A stretch of 64,000 bases of DNA. Origin: Jiella flava (lineage in GTDB: Bacteria; Pseudomonadota; Alphaproteobacteria; Rhizobiales; Rhizobiaceae). Of the stretch, positions 1 through 9,348 are shown in pieces. Every line of letters starts with the position of its first letter. The stretch's first letter is position 1. The translations under genes and the position numbers were made by a program. The stretch is taken from contig NZ_JAFMPP010000006.1 in NCBI RefSeq assembly GCF_017349315.1, positions 186,001 to 250,000 on the forward strand. The letters are read 5' to 3'. The notes beneath the pieces were generated by a model, which saw nothing but the letters and a program-made list of their open reading frames with translations, was not told the DNA's origin and made no database searches.

Positions 1-544
1 CGTCGGCCTCGACGAAACACGGCATGATCTCGGCCCTGACGGCCGCCTCATCGACAAAGCCGTGGCGCATGTAGCGCTCGGCGAGCGCGGCGAGTGTGAC
101 GCTTCCGACCAGCCGCACCTCGCATTTCGTCGCCCATTGGTCGATGAGATCGCGGGTATATTGCCGCTTGACGGTGCCGGGTGTGGCCAGAACTGAAACC
201 AGACCGGAGCGGGTGCGTTCGGCCGCCGGCTTAATGGCAGGAACCGTGCCGACGAAGGTCATCGCCGGATATGCCGTGCGCAGCGCGTCGAGGGCCAGTG
301 TCGACGCGGTGTTGCACGCGATCACACAGGCGATCGGGTCATGCGCGGCGATCAGGGCGCCAAACAGCGAGACCAGCCGTTCGCGCAGCGGCGGCTCGTC
401 CCAGTCTCCATAAGGAAAACCGGCATCGTCGGCGACATAGACGAACCGCCGGTCCGGCAGCAGCACCCGCGCCTCGCGCAAAACCGTCAGCCCACCGATT
501 CCGCTGTCGAAGATCAAGAGCGGCTTTTCGCTTCGCTCATCCAT
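1..544 (-). CDS. murI: Glutamate racemase (5' part of gene; 3' end outside window)
   Basis: Interconverts L- and D-glutamate in the cytoplasm and so supplies D-Glu for peptidoglycan, the substrate of MurD encoded near 40 kb. About 181 N-terminal codons are visible. The racemase motif DSGIGG is at residues 13-18, FPYG at 43-46, and the first catalytic cysteine is C77 in ACNTAST; the second catalytic cysteine would lie beyond the window. The ATG at 544-542 overlaps the stop of the upstream methyltransferase gene by one base (TGATG), which implies translational coupling. The gene runs off the left edge, so its length and end are unknown. Identification is firm from the motifs. Confidence 0.93.
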   Translation of the reverse strand, partial: MDERSEKPLLIFDSGIGGLTVLREARVLLPDRRFVYVADDAGFPYGDWDEPPLRERLVSLFGALIAAHDPIACVIACNTASTLALDALRTAYPAMTFVGTVPAIKPAAERTRSGLVSVLATPGTVKRQYTRDLIDQWATKCEVRLVGSVTLAALAERYMRHGFVDEAAVRAEIMPCFVEAD

Positions 545-1350
545 CACTCTTCGCCGTCCCGAGCTGCGTTCGGCGAGCCGCCGGCCAGCCGCCCGGCTTC
601 GTGATCAAAGGCTTTGATGACACCGCGCAATGTGCGCACTTCGGGCTCGGAAAAATTCGCCTTGGTCAGCATGGTGCGCAGATTTTGAGTCAGCACCTCA
701 CGCTTCGGCTCGGGGAAGAAATAGCCGGCCCGTTCGAGCGAGGCTTCCAGATGGTCGAAGAGACGGAACAGATCCTCTTTTGCGGCCGACGGCGGCGCCT
801 TGGCCGAAAAGCGCGGGCTGAGATCGCCGTCCTTGCCGGCCACCTGCCACGCATAGCTCATCAACAGCACCGCCTGGGCGATGTTGAGCGAGGCGAAATT
901 CGGATCGACCGGAAAGGTCACGATCTCGTCGGCGAGCCCGACCTCGTGATTGTTGAGGCCCCAGCGTTCGCGCCCGAACAGGATCCCGGTGCCCTGTCCT
1001 TCCGCCACTCGGCGACGTAAATCGAGCGACGCCTCTTCCGGCCCCCGCACCGGCTTGAAACTGTCGCGCGGCCGCGCCGTTGTCGCCAGCACGAAATTGA
1101 GGTCGGCCGTTGCCGCTTCCACCGTGTCGAACAAGCGCACCGCATCAATCACGTGATCGGCCCGCGAGGCCGCCGCGCGCGCCTTTTCGCTTGGCCAGCC
1201 GTCGCGCGGCTTGACGAGACGCAGATCGGTCAGACTGAAATTCGCCATGGCCCGGGCCACCATGCCGATATTTTCGCCCAACTGCGGCTCGACCAGAACG
1301 ATGGCCGGCCCGGCGCCCGGCGCGCGTTCCTCGCCCAAGGCTTCGCTCAC
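544..1350 (-). CDS. trmJ: TrmH-family RNA 2'-O-methyltransferase, TrmJ type
   Basis: A 268-residue SPOUT-class methyltransferase, expected to methylate a ribose 2'-OH in tRNA (position 32 in TrmJ) using SAM. The three family signatures are visible: [12 protein letters not shown] near residues 27-38, [16 protein letters not shown] near the middle, and [11 protein letters not shown], which build the trefoil-knot cofactor site. I chose the GTG at 1350 because AGGAGG lies 9 bases upstream and the family motifs begin directly after it. The open frame extends to 1782, but that part is low-complexity and unlike the family. The stop overlaps the murI start. The exact RNA target cannot be read from sequence. 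Confidence 0.88.
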   Translation of the reverse strand: MSEALGEERAPGAGPAIVLVEPQLGENIGMVARAMANFSLTDLRLVKPRDGWPSEKARAAASRADHVIDAVRLFDTVEAATADLNFVLATTARPRDSFKPVRGPEEASLDLRRRVAEGQGTGILFGRERWGLNNHEVGLADEIVTFPVDPNFASLNIAQAVLLMSYAWQVAGKDGDLSPRFSAKAPPSAAKEDLFRLFDHLEASLERAGYFFPEPKREVLTQNLRTMLTKANFSEPEVRTLRGVIKAFDHEAGRLAGGSPNAARDGEE

Positions 1351-1848
1351 GACTCCACTCCTCCTTGCAACGGACAAGGCGGCAGAAGACAATCGCCAGG
1401 AGACAATCGTGGTGCCGCATCGATCGCCCCGCCATCGATCGTGGCAACGGGGCGCGTTTAGTCGGCTGGATAACGCTTCCGCGGCGATCCGCCAAGCCGG
1501 CTCGGCCACGGCCCGGTGGATCGCCCGATCAGATGGTCGGGCGATCCACGCCCGCATAGACGGGCCACGCCGCGCCCGGCCGGCCTGTGCGCAGGAAGGA
1601 ACAACCAATGGTCGCGCATGCGCCCGGCCAGTTCGCAGCACCGCGCATCCGACACGACGCTGAGATAGGCCGCGCTCAGGACGCTTTGGCCTTCGGCGCG
1701 ACAAGGCGGCGATGGCCGATCGGTGCCGTGGCGCCGGTCGCTTTGCGTCTGTCACGCTGGGTGTTATAGGGCCGACACACACTCACCCATCGGTTCGACG
1801 CACGGGCACCGTTCGCGCTTGGACCTCTGAATTTCAAGGAAGGCCCCC
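1351..1848. other. Intergenic region between divergent trmJ and icd, with a 13-bp inverted repeat
   Basis: About 500 bases with no convincing gene. The notable element is a perfect inverted repeat with arms at 1516-1528 and 1537-1549 (GTGGATCGCCCGA and its complement) around an 8-base loop. It has no T-tract on either side, so it is not an ordinary intrinsic terminator. It could be an operator or an RNA hairpin in a leader. Promoters for trmJ and icd must lie in this stretch, but I could not pick convincing -35/-10 pairs. Short open frames here are shadows in GC-rich sequence. Confidence 0.5.
1516..1549. repeat. Perfect 13-bp inverted repeat, 8-base loop
   Basis: The arms at 1516-1528 and 1537-1549 are exact reverse complements. 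The repeat lies about 300 bases upstream of icd and 166 bases upstream of the trmJ start. No T-run follows on either strand. Function is unknown: operator, RNA structure or insertion relic are all possible. Confidence 0.75.
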
Positions 1849-3066
1849 ATGGCGAAGATCAAGGTCGCAAACCCGGTCGTGGAACTCGACGGCGACGAGA
1901 TGACCCGGATCATCTGGCAGTTCATCAAGGACAAGCTGATCCATCCCTATCTCGACATCGACCTTGAATATTACGACCTCGGTGTCGAGCATCGTGACGA
2001 GACCGAGGACCAGGTCACGGTCGATGCCGCCAAGGCCATCAAGCGCCACGGCGTCGGTGTGAAATGCGCCACCATCACCCCGGACGAGGCCCGCGTCGAG
2101 GAATTCAGCCTGAAGAAGATGTGGCGCTCGCCAAACGGCACGATCCGCAACATTCTCGGCGGCGTGATCTTCCGCGAGCCGATCATCTGCAAAAACGTGC
2201 CGCGCCTCGTTCCGGGCTGGACCAAACCCGTCATCGTCGGCCGTCACGCCTTCGGCGATCAGTACCGCGCCACCGATTTCAAGTTCCCCGGCAAAGGCAA
2301 GCTGACGATCAAGTTTGTCGGTGAAGACGGCCAGGAAATCGAGCACGAGGTCTTTGACGCCCCGTCGTCGGGCGTCGCCATGGCGATGTATAACCTCGAC
2401 GAATCGATCAAGGATTTCGCCCGCGCGTCGATGAATTACGGCCTGCAGCGCGGCTATCCGGTGTATCTGTCGACCAAAAACACCATCCTCAAGGTCTATG
2501 ATGGCCGCTTCAAGGACATCTTCCAGGAGGTCTACGAGAGCGAGTTCGCCGCGAAGTTCAAGGAAAAGGGCATCACCTACGAGCATCGTCTGATCGACGA
2601 CATGGTGGCCTCGAATCTGAAATGGTCGGGCGGCTATGTCTGGGCCTGTAAGAATTACGATGGCGACGTCCAGTCCGACACGGTCGCCCAGGGCTTCGGC
2701 TCGCTCGGCCTGATGACCTCGGTGCTGATGACGCCGGACGGCGAGACCGTCGAGGCCGAGGCTGCGCACGGCACGGTCACCCGCCACTATCGCCAGCATC
2801 AGAAGGGCGAGCAGACCTCGACCAACTCGATCGCCTCGATCTTCGCCTGGACCCGAGGCCTGTCGCACCGCGCCAAGCTCGACGACAATCAGGATCTCGC
2901 CGAATTCGCCGGCAAGCTCGAAAAGGTCTGCATCTCGACCGTCGAGAGCGGCTTTATGACCAAGGATCTCGCGCTTTTGATCGGCCCGGATCAGCCGTGG
3001 CTGTCGACCACCGGCTTTCTCGACAAGATCGACGAGAACCTCCAGAAGGCGATGGCTGCGTCCTGA
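1849..3066 (+). CDS. icd: NADP-dependent isocitrate dehydrogenase
   Basis: Oxidative decarboxylation of isocitrate to 2-oxoglutarate in the TCA cycle, producing NADPH. The 405-residue length and sequence fit the homodimeric type found in alphaproteobacteria and in mitochondria, not the longer monomeric form. Visible landmarks are the start [20 protein letters not shown], the substrate-binding stretch [13 protein letters not shown] near residues 100-112, and YDGRFKDIF and [14 protein letters not shown] in the second half, with the metal-binding aspartates. It is monocistronic: a long intergenic region precedes it and a strong terminator follows at once. Confidence 0.97.
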   Translation: MAKIKVANPVVELDGDEMTRIIWQFIKDKLIHPYLDIDLEYYDLGVEHRDETEDQVTVDAAKAIKRHGVGVKCATITPDEARVEEFSLKKMWRSPNGTIRNILGGVIFREPIICKNVPRLVPGWTKPVIVGRHAFGDQYRATDFKFPGKGKLTIKFVGEDGQEIEHEVFDAPSSGVAMAMYNLDESIKDFARASMNYGLQRGYPVYLSTKNTILKVYDGRFKDIFQEVYESEFAAKFKEKGITYEHRLIDDMVASNLKWSGGYVWACKNYDGDVQSDTVAQGFGSLGLMTSVLMTPDGETVEAEAAHGTVTRHYRQHQKGEQTSTNSIASIFAWTRGLSHRAKLDDNQDLAEFAGKLEKVCISTVESGFMTKDLALLIGPDQPWLSTTGFLDKIDENLQKAMAAS

Positions 3067-3084
3067 TCCTTGAATTTGGCACAA

Positions 3085-3141
3085 CCCAAACAAGAACGGC
3101 GCGGGAGTTTCCTGCGCCGTTCTTGTTTGGGCGCAATTTTT
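3085..3141 (+). terminator. Intrinsic terminator of icd
   Basis: An 18-bp perfect stem with arms at 3085-3102 and 3114-3131, extendable by three more pairs around the loop AGTTT, followed by a run of five T (3137-3141). It begins 19 bases after the icd stop codon and lies between the convergent icd and alaS genes. Confidence 0.93.
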
Positions 3142-3286
3142 GCGAGCCGCTGAAAGCCATCGCGGCAGCACCGATCAAAGGCCAAGCATCCCGCCGACAC
3201 AGCCAACGTCAACGACAGACCTTGCCAAAGCAAAATGGCAACGCTCGAGCACCGCGTGCGACCTATCGCGCCGCCGCCCGCAGGGT

Positions 3287-5950
3287 TCAGCCGGCCATCG
3301 CCGTCTCGACAGCGGCAATCGCATCGGCCGCCTTGTCGCCGTCCGGGCCGCCGGCCTGCGCCATGTCGGGCCGGCCACCGCCGCCCTTCCCGCCGATCGC
3401 CGCGCTCGCCGCGCGCACCAGAGCGACCGCGTCGAAGCGATCGGTGAGATCCGCCGTCACCGCGACGACGACCGAGGCCTTGCCCTCCGCCACCGCCACG
3501 AAGGCGACCACGCCCGAGCCGATCTGCGCCTTGGTCTCGTCGGCAAGGCCTTTGAGATCCTTGGCCGAAACGCCGTCAAGCACCCGGCCGACAAAGGTCG
3601 TCCCCGCGACCTCCTTGACCGGGGCGTCGCCCGACGCGCCGTCGCCGACCAGCGCCAGCTTCTTCTTGGCCTCGGTCAGTTCGCGCTCCAGCCGCCGCCG
3701 TTCTTCGACAACCGCGTCCAGACGATCCGCCACCTCGCTTTGCGCAACCTTCAGCGCCGCGGCCATGCGGCGCACGCGCTGATCCTGCTCCATGAGGTGA
3801 TGGCGCGCCGCCTCGCCCGTCAACGCCTCGACGCGGCGCACGCCCGCCGCCACGCCGCCCTCGGAGACGACATGGACGAGCCCGATCTCGCCGGTGGCGC
3901 GCACATGGGTGCCACCGCACAGCTCGACCGAATAGGCCTTGCCGGCCTTGTCGCCTTCCTGAGCGACGCCCATTGAAACGACCCGGACTTCGTCGCCGTA
4001 TTTCTCGCCGAACAACGCCATCGCGCCCGACGCAATCGCATCGTCCACCGCCATCAGCCGGGTCTCGACCGGCGCATTCTGCAAGATGATCCCATTGGCG
4101 AGACGCTCGATCTGGGCGAGTTCGCCCGCCGCGATCGGCTTGGGATGGGAAAAGTCGAAGCGTAACCGATCCGGCGACACCATCGAGCCCTTCTGCGCCA
4201 CGTGGGTGCCGAGCACCTCGCGCAGTGCCTCGTGCAGAAGATGGGTCGCCGAATGGTTCGCCCGGATCTGGCTGCGACGGCGATGATCAACGTCAAGGTC
4301 CAGCGCCATGCCGACGCTCACCTTGCCACGCAACACACGGGCCCGATGAACGAACAGCCCCCCGGCGAATTTGCGGGTATCGGACACGGCAAGCTCCGCG
4401 CCCTCACCCCGCATCATGCCGGTATCGCCAAGCTGGCCGCCGGACTCGCCGTAAAACGGCGTCTGGTTGACGATAACAGAAATTTCGCTGCCCTCGCCGG
4501 CAGCCTCGATCTCCACCCCATCCTTGACCAGCGCGACGACGGCCGCCTCCGCCCGCTCGGTGTCATAGCCGAGGAACTCGGTCGCCCCGACACGATCGCG
4601 AATGGCGAACCAGACGCTCTCGTCCGCCGCTTCGCCCGATCCGGTCCAATTGGCGCGGGCTTCGGCCTTCTGGCGCTGCATCGCGGTGTTGAACGTCTCG
4701 AGATCGACCTCGATGCCGCGCTGGCGCAGCGCATCCTGGGTCAGATCCAGCGGAAAACCGTAGGTGTCATAGAGCTTGAAGGCCGTCTCACCGGAGAGGC
4801 GCTCGCCGGCCGACATCCCTTCCGTCGCTTCCGACAACAGCGTCAGTCCACGATCAAGCGTCTGCAGGAAGCGCTTTTCTTCAAGCTTCAACGTCTCGCC
4901 GATCAGCGCCTCGGCGCGCACAAGCTCCGGATAGGCCCGGCCCATCTCGGCCGTCAGCGTCGAGACCAAGCGATAAAGGACCGGCTCACGGGCACCCAGC
5001 ATGCGAGCGTGACGCATCGCCCGGCGCATGATCCGGCGCAACACATAGCCGCGGCCTTCATTCGACGGCAGCACGCCGTCGGCGATCAGAAAGGCCGTCG
5101 AACGCAGATGATCGGCGATCACCCGGTGGCTGGCGACCTTGTCGCCGACCGCCGCAGATCCGATCGCGCTCTCGACCGCACCGATCAGGGTGCGAAAGAG
5201 ATCGGTCTCGTAGTTCGAATGCACGCCCTGCAGGATCGCCGCCATGCGCTCGAGCCCCATGCCGGTGTCGATCGACGGCCGCGGCAAATCGAGCCGGGTG
5301 TCGGCATCGACCTGGTCGAACTGCATGAAGACCAGATTCCAAAATTCCAAGAACCGGTCGCCGTCCTCGTCGGGGCTTCCCGGAGGACCCCCGGCAACGC
5401 TTTCACCCTGATCGAAGAAGATCTCCGAACAGGGGCCGCAGGGGCCGGTCTCGCCCATCGTCCAGAAATTGTCCGAGGTCGCGATCTTGATGATCCGATC
5501 GTCGGACAGCCCGGCGATCTTCTTCCACAAGCTCGCCGCCTCCTCATCCTCGGAAAAGACGGTTACAAGCAAGCGGTCCTTCGGCAGCCCGAATTCCTTG
5601 GTCGACAGGTTCCAGGCAAGCTCGATCGCCCGCTCCTTGAAATAGTCGCCGAAGGAGAAATTCCCCAGCATTTCGAAGAAGGTGTGGTGACGCGCCGTAT
5701 AGCCGACATTGTCGAGATCGTTGTGCTTGCCGCCGGCCCGCACGACCTTCTGGGCCGTCGTGGCGCGGGTGTAGGGGCGCTTTTCAAGGCCGGTGAAGAC
5801 GTTCTTGAACTGAACCATCCCGGCATTGGTGAACATCAAGGTCGGGTCGTTCCGCGGCACCAGCGGCGAAGAGGCAACGCGCTCATGTCCGTTCTTCTCG
5901 AAATAGGCGAGAAAAGCCGAACGGATTTCGTTGACGCCACTGCCACTCAT
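3287..5950 (-). CDS. alaS: Alanyl-tRNA synthetase
   Basis: Charges tRNA-Ala and edits mischarged Ser or Gly. The 887 residues match the usual 870-900 of the family. The N-terminal class II catalytic core contains [18 protein letters not shown]. The editing domain has [11 protein letters not shown] (the HxxxH zinc ligands) and CGGTHV. A coiled region and a C-terminal Gly-rich DHHA1-like domain follow. I chose the ATG at 5950 ([17 protein letters not shown]) because it matches the family N-terminus and has GAAGG about 8 bases upstream; an in-frame ATG further upstream lacks both. It follows recA on the same strand, a common alphaproteobacterial arrangement, with two hairpins between them. Confidence 0.97.
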   Translation of the reverse strand: MSGSGVNEIRSAFLAYFEKNGHERVASSPLVPRNDPTLMFTNAGMVQFKNVFTGLEKRPYTRATTAQKVVRAGGKHNDLDNVGYTARHHTFFEMLGNFSFGDYFKERAIELAWNLSTKEFGLPKDRLLVTVFSEDEEAASLWKKIAGLSDDRIIKIATSDNFWTMGETGPCGPCSEIFFDQGESVAGGPPGSPDEDGDRFLEFWNLVFMQFDQVDADTRLDLPRPSIDTGMGLERMAAILQGVHSNYETDLFRTLIGAVESAIGSAAVGDKVASHRVIADHLRSTAFLIADGVLPSNEGRGYVLRRIMRRAMRHARMLGAREPVLYRLVSTLTAEMGRAYPELVRAEALIGETLKLEEKRFLQTLDRGLTLLSEATEGMSAGERLSGETAFKLYDTYGFPLDLTQDALRQRGIEVDLETFNTAMQRQKAEARANWTGSGEAADESVWFAIRDRVGATEFLGYDTERAEAAVVALVKDGVEIEAAGEGSEISVIVNQTPFYGESGGQLGDTGMMRGEGAELAVSDTRKFAGGLFVHRARVLRGKVSVGMALDLDVDHRRRSQIRANHSATHLLHEALREVLGTHVAQKGSMVSPDRLRFDFSHPKPIAAGELAQIERLANGIILQNAPVETRLMAVDDAIASGAMALFGEKYGDEVRVVSMGVAQEGDKAGKAYSVELCGGTHVRATGEIGLVHVVSEGGVAAGVRRVEALTGEAARHHLMEQDQRVRRMAAALKVAQSEVADRLDAVVEERRRLERELTEAKKKLALVGDGASGDAPVKEVAGTTFVGRVLDGVSAKDLKGLADETKAQIGSGVVAFVAVAEGKASVVVAVTADLTDRFDAVALVRAASAAIGGKGGGGRPDMAQAGGPDGDKAADAIAAVETAMAG

Positions 5951-6022
5951 GTGCGGGACCTTCGCGAGACATTGCGGAACACCGCCGGTTCGACCTCGAT
6001 CGAGCGGAACCGGCAAAACAGA

Positions 6023-6041
6023 CGGCCTTTTACAAAGGCCG
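6023..6041 (-). other. 8-bp hairpin upstream of alaS
   Basis: CGGCCTTT and AAAGGCCG pair around a three-base loop, 73 bases upstream of the alaS start. On the minus strand, TTTT follows within ten bases, so it could be a weak terminator after recA or a leader structure for alaS. Only the pairing itself is directly seen. Confidence 0.5.
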
Positions 6042-6068
6042 ACAAGTCGTGTCCACGGCTCATGCGCG

Positions 6069-6095
6069 AAGAGCGACCATGCAATCGTCGCTCTT
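6069..6095 (-). terminator. Possible recA terminator hairpin
   Basis: A 9-bp perfect stem (6069-6077 with 6087-6095) and a 9-base loop, 91 bases past the recA stop. The following minus-strand T-run is only two bases. The shape fits a weak intrinsic terminator, but I would not rule out another role. Confidence 0.45.
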
Positions 6096-6185
6096 TAAAA
6101 CCAGCATCCTCAGCAAGACGAGATCATCCGAGGCCGGCAAACCGGCGCCGCGTCACGACGCCGCCGGATCCCTCCTTCGGATCGA

Positions 6186-7259
6186 TCAATCCTCGCCGGC
6201 ATCCTCGTCGCCACCGTCATTGAGAAGCTGCTCGGCAATGAGACCGGCATTTTGACGGATCGCCGTCTCGATCTCGTTGGCAATTTCCGGGTTGTTCCGC
6301 AAGAAGCCCTTGGCGTTCTCCCGGCCCTGACCAAGCCGCTGGCTGTTATAGGAGAACCACGCCCCCGACTTTTCGACGATGCCGGACTTCACACCGAGAT
6401 CGACCAACTCGCCGGTCTTGGACACGCCCTCGCCATACATGATGTCGAACTCGACCTGCTTGAACGGCGGCGCAAGCTTGTTCTTGACGACCTTCACCCT
6501 GGTCTGGTTGCCGGTGACTTCCTCGCGATCCTTGATCGAGCCGATGCGGCGGATGTCGAGACGCACCGAGGCGTAGAACTTCAAGGCATTACCGCCCGTC
6601 GTCGTTTCCGGCGAGCCGAACATCACGCCGATCTTCATGCGGATCTGATTGATGAAGATGACCATACATTTCGAGCGCGAAATCGAGCCGGTGAGCTTGC
6701 GCAGCGCCTGGCTCATCAATCGTGCCTGCATGCCCGGCAAAGAATCGCCCATCTCGCCCTCGATCTCGGCGCGCGGCGTCAGCGCGGCGACCGAGTCGAC
6801 CACCAGAACGTCGATCGCCCCGGAGCGGACCAGCGTGTCCGCGATTTCCAACGCCTGTTCGCCCGTGTCCGGCTGCGAGATCAGAAGGTTTTCGAGGTCA
6901 ACGCCGAGCTTGCGGGCATAGACCGGATCGAGCGCATGTTCCGCGTCGACGAAGGCGCAGATGCCGCCCTTCTTCTGGGCTTCGGCAACCGTGTGCAGCG
7001 CCATGGTCGTCTTGCCGGAGCTTTCCGGGCCATAGATCTCGACGATGCGCCCCTTGGGAAGACCACCGACGCCGAGCGCGATGTCGAGACCGAGCGAACC
7101 GGTCGATACCGTCTCGATCTCCACGATCTTCTCGTTCTGTCCCAGCCGCATGATCGAGCCCTTGCCGAAGGCCCGCTCGATCTGCGACAGAGCCGCATCG
7201 AGAGCTTTGTTCTTGTCCAACGAATTATCCTCGACGAGACGGAGAGCATTTTGTGCCAT
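6186..7259 (-). CDS. recA: Recombinase A
   Basis: Forms the ATP-dependent filament on single-stranded DNA that drives strand exchange and triggers LexA self-cleavage. It has 357 residues, normal for the family. Walker [10 protein letters not shown] is at residues 77-85, the Walker B region is [10 protein letters not shown], the L2 loop region contains [22 protein letters not shown], and the tail is acidic ([10 protein letters not shown]). It lies upstream of alaS on the same strand and is divergent from the pseudouridine kinase gene. The 150-base gap to that gene holds a candidate SOS box. Confidence 0.98.
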   Translation of the reverse strand: MAQNALRLVEDNSLDKNKALDAALSQIERAFGKGSIMRLGQNEKIVEIETVSTGSLGLDIALGVGGLPKGRIVEIYGPESSGKTTMALHTVAEAQKKGGICAFVDAEHALDPVYARKLGVDLENLLISQPDTGEQALEIADTLVRSGAIDVLVVDSVAALTPRAEIEGEMGDSLPGMQARLMSQALRKLTGSISRSKCMVIFINQIRMKIGVMFGSPETTTGGNALKFYASVRLDIRRIGSIKDREEVTGNQTRVKVVKNKLAPPFKQVEFDIMYGEGVSKTGELVDLGVKSGIVEKSGAWFSYNSQRLGQGRENAKGFLRNNPEIANEIETAIRQNAGLIAEQLLNDGGDEDAGED

Positions 7260-7321
7260 GGTGACGAGACCTTATTTCACGCGCCGGTAAGGGGTGCAAC
7301 ATGCGAAATCCTCACCCATAT

Positions 7322-7336
7322 GTACGCGGTTTGTTC
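7322..7336 (-). promoter_or_regulatory. Candidate SOS (LexA) box upstream of recA
   Basis: On the plus strand the sequence reads GTAC-N7-GTTC, one mismatch from the alphaproteobacterial LexA box GTTC-N7-GTTC. It lies 63-77 bases upstream of the recA start, where such a box is expected. The GTTC half-site belongs to a TTTGTTCTC motif that recurs 32 bases further on. No perfect box is present in the gap, so this assignment is an inference. Confidence 0.45.
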
Positions 7337-7382
7337 TCTATTGGCAAGTCGAAAATCCTCTTTTGTTCTCATTTGCGAATCG
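7330..7382. repeat. Direct repeat TTTGTTCTC spaced 32 bp in the recA-psuK gap
   Basis: TTTGTTCTC occurs at 7330-7338 and again at 7362-7370. The following bases also resemble each other (TATTGGCAAGTCG against ATTTGCGAATCG). The 32-bp period is about three helical turns, which suits a protein binding twice on one face of the DNA. Because the genes are divergent, it could regulate either one. Confidence 0.55.
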
Positions 7383-7412
7383 CCATACGGCGAGGTCGAT
7401 CGTTAAAATGCG

Positions 7413-8372
7413 ATGAAGATTTTTTCTAATTCAAAACAGCGGCCGTCGCTGTTTTTGCTCGGCGCCGCGCATCTCGACCGACGCGCCAAGGCGATGGTGC
7501 CGTTCCGGCCGGCGGCCTCCAATCCGGGCGTGATGGTGGAGTCGCCCGGCGGCGCGGCGTTCAATGCCGCGATTGCGTTGAGGGCGCTCGGCTGCACCGT
7601 GTGCTTCGTCAGCGCGCGCGGCGGCGGCGATGATGGCGAGCGCGTCGCCGCCGCGATCGAGGCGTTGGATCTCACCGATCTCAGCGTCACCTTTCTCGAT
7701 CGCGCGACGCCGACCTATACGGCGATCCTCGACGAGACCGGCGAACTCGTCGCCGGCATCGCCGACATGGCACTGTATGATCGCCTGGGCCCGCGGCTGC
7801 TGCAACGCCGGCACCTGCGCGATGCGTTGGAAACGGCCGACGCCCTGTTAGTCGATGCCAACCTGCCAGCCGAGACGATCGCGGCCGCGGTTTCGGCTGC
7901 CGGCAGCCGACCGGTTGCGGCAATCGGCGTGTCGCCCTGGAAGGTGCGGCGGCTGCTCGCCGTGCTGCCGTCTTTAGCGGCAATCTTCCTCTCCCGCGCC
8001 GAAGCGGCAGCCCTTGCCGATGTGGATCCGGACGCGGACTTTGCGACCATTGCCGCGGCGGTTGCCCGACTCGGCGCCAAACGCGCCGTCATCTCCGATG
8101 GCCCTCGCGCGGCCGCGGTCATCGATCATGGTCGCCTGACCTTCCAACAACCGTTAGAGGTCACGCCGACGGACGTCACCGGTGCCGGCGACACGCTCGC
8201 CGCCGTGGCATTGGCAAGCGCGATTCACACCGCCGACTTCGTCGCCTGCGCCCGCCTGGGACTTGCCGCCGCCGCGGTGCGAGTGTCCGCGCCGGTGTTT
8301 CCACCCGCCGATTTCGATGCCGCAATCGACCGAATGCTTGCCGAACTTCCTGAGTCTGAAACAAATCTTTGA
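7413..8372 (+). CDS. psuK: PfkB-family carbohydrate kinase, probable pseudouridine kinase
   Basis: A 319-residue ribokinase-fold kinase. The N-terminal sugar-binding signature PGGAAFNAA is at residues 45-53, and the C-terminal PfkB signature DVTGAGDT with the catalytic Asp is at 254-261. PfkB sequence alone does not fix the substrate. The next gene, 8 bases downstream, encodes pseudouridine-5'-phosphate glycosidase, so pseudouridine is the likely substrate: the kinase makes pseudouridine 5'-phosphate and PsuG splits it to uracil and ribose 5-phosphate. It is divergent from recA. The assignment to pseudouridine rests on neighbourhood. Confidence 0.83.
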   Translation: MKIFSNSKQRPSLFLLGAAHLDRRAKAMVPFRPAASNPGVMVESPGGAAFNAAIALRALGCTVCFVSARGGGDDGERVAAAIEALDLTDLSVTFLDRATPTYTAILDETGELVAGIADMALYDRLGPRLLQRRHLRDALETADALLVDANLPAETIAAAVSAAGSRPVAAIGVSPWKVRRLLAVLPSLAAIFLSRAEAAALADVDPDADFATIAAAVARLGAKRAVISDGPRAAAVIDHGRLTFQQPLEVTPTDVTGAGDTLAAVALASAIHTADFVACARLGLAAAAVRVSAPVFPPADFDAAIDRMLAELPESETNL

Positions 8373-8380
8373 GCCCCGCC

Positions 8381-9301
8381 ATGTCCCTTGATCTCAGCCT
8401 GTGCTTCTCGCCGCATGTCGAAGCGGCGATGGCGGCGGGCAGACCCCTGGTCGCCCTCGAGTCGACGATCGTCACCCATGGCATGCCCTATCCGGCCAAT
8501 CTGAAAACAGCCCAGGCGGTGGAGGCTGAGGTCCGCGCGAGCGGCGCCGAGCCGGCCACGATCGCCGTCATCGACGGGACCTTGAAGATTGGCATCGACG
8601 ATGGCGAGCTCGCGTCCCTGGCGAAGGCCGAGGGCGTGATGAAGCTGTCGCGGGCCGACCTCGCTTATGCGATCGCCTTCGGCAAGACCGGCTCGACGAC
8701 CGTCGCCGCGACGATGATCGCCGCCCGGGCGGCCGGGATCGGCGTCTTTGCCACCGGCGGCATCGGCGGGGTGCATCGCGGCGGCGAGACCAGCCTCGAT
8801 ATTTCCGCCGATCTGGAGGAGCTCGCGCGGACCAACGTCATTGTCGTTTCGGCGGGCGCCAAGGCGATCCTCGATATTGGCCGGACGCTGGAATATCTGG
8901 AAACCAAAGGCGTTCCCGTCGTCAGCTATGGCAGCGACGACCTGCCGGCCTTCTGGGCTCGAGAATCGGGCTTCGCAACGCCTTTGCGGCTCGATACGGC
9001 CAGCGCAATCGCACGGTTTCAAAAGACGCGCGAGGCGCTCGGCATTGCCGGCGGCATGCTGATCGCCAATCCGCTAGCCGACGATCAGGCGATTGATCGC
9101 GGAACGATCGAGGGCTGGATCGACCGCGCCCTGGCCGATGCGGCGGCGGCGGGCGTCACCGGCAAGGCGGTGACGCCCTATCTGCTCGGCCGGATCGTCG
9201 AACTCAGCGACGGGCGCTCGCTCGACACCAATATCGCTCTGATCAAGGCCAATGCCCGGCTTGCCGGTGCGATCGCCGTTGCGCTCAAAGCCACCGGCTG
9301 A
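8381..9301 (+). CDS. psuG: Pseudouridine-5'-phosphate glycosidase
   Basis: Cleaves the C-C glycosidic bond of pseudouridine 5'-phosphate, giving uracil and ribose 5-phosphate. The 306 residues are close to the E. coli enzyme. Family signatures are VALESTIVTHGMPYP (24-38), the Lys-containing central region, FATGGIGGVHRG, and the C-terminal DTNIALIKANARLAGAIA. I chose the ATG at 8381, 8 bases after the psuK stop; an in-frame TTG at 8369 would overlap psuK and adds nothing conserved. It forms a two-gene operon with psuK. Confidence 0.95.
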   Translation: MSLDLSLCFSPHVEAAMAAGRPLVALESTIVTHGMPYPANLKTAQAVEAEVRASGAEPATIAVIDGTLKIGIDDGELASLAKAEGVMKLSRADLAYAIAFGKTGSTTVAATMIAARAAGIGVFATGGIGGVHRGGETSLDISADLEELARTNVIVVSAGAKAILDIGRTLEYLETKGVPVVSYGSDDLPAFWARESGFATPLRLDTASAIARFQKTREALGIAGGMLIANPLADDQAIDRGTIEGWIDRALADAAAAGVTGKAVTPYLLGRIVELSDGRSLDTNIALIKANARLAGAIAVALKATG

Positions 9302-9307
9302 TCGGCG

Positions 9308-9332
9308 CGGCGTCACCCGATCGATGACGCCG
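9308..9332. terminator. Hairpin between convergent psuG and cckA
   Basis: CGGCGTCA and TGACGCCG form an 8-bp perfect stem with a 9-base loop, beginning 6 bases past the psuG stop. No T-tract is present on either strand, so termination efficiency is uncertain. The position between convergent genes suggests shared use. Confidence 0.5.
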
Positions 9333-9348
9333 GCATGATCGCGAATGC

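Noticed and set aside
5951-6022. tRNA-responsive leader (T-box) or riboswitch before alaS
   Set aside because: Only short hairpins are present, with none of the conserved T-box sequence; T-boxes are also not expected in alphaproteobacteria.
4202-6223. 673-codon open frame on the plus strand opposite alaS
   Set aside because: Antisense shadow of a clear alaS gene in GC-rich DNA; low-complexity, Arg/His/Gly-rich translation with no domain or ribosome-binding site.
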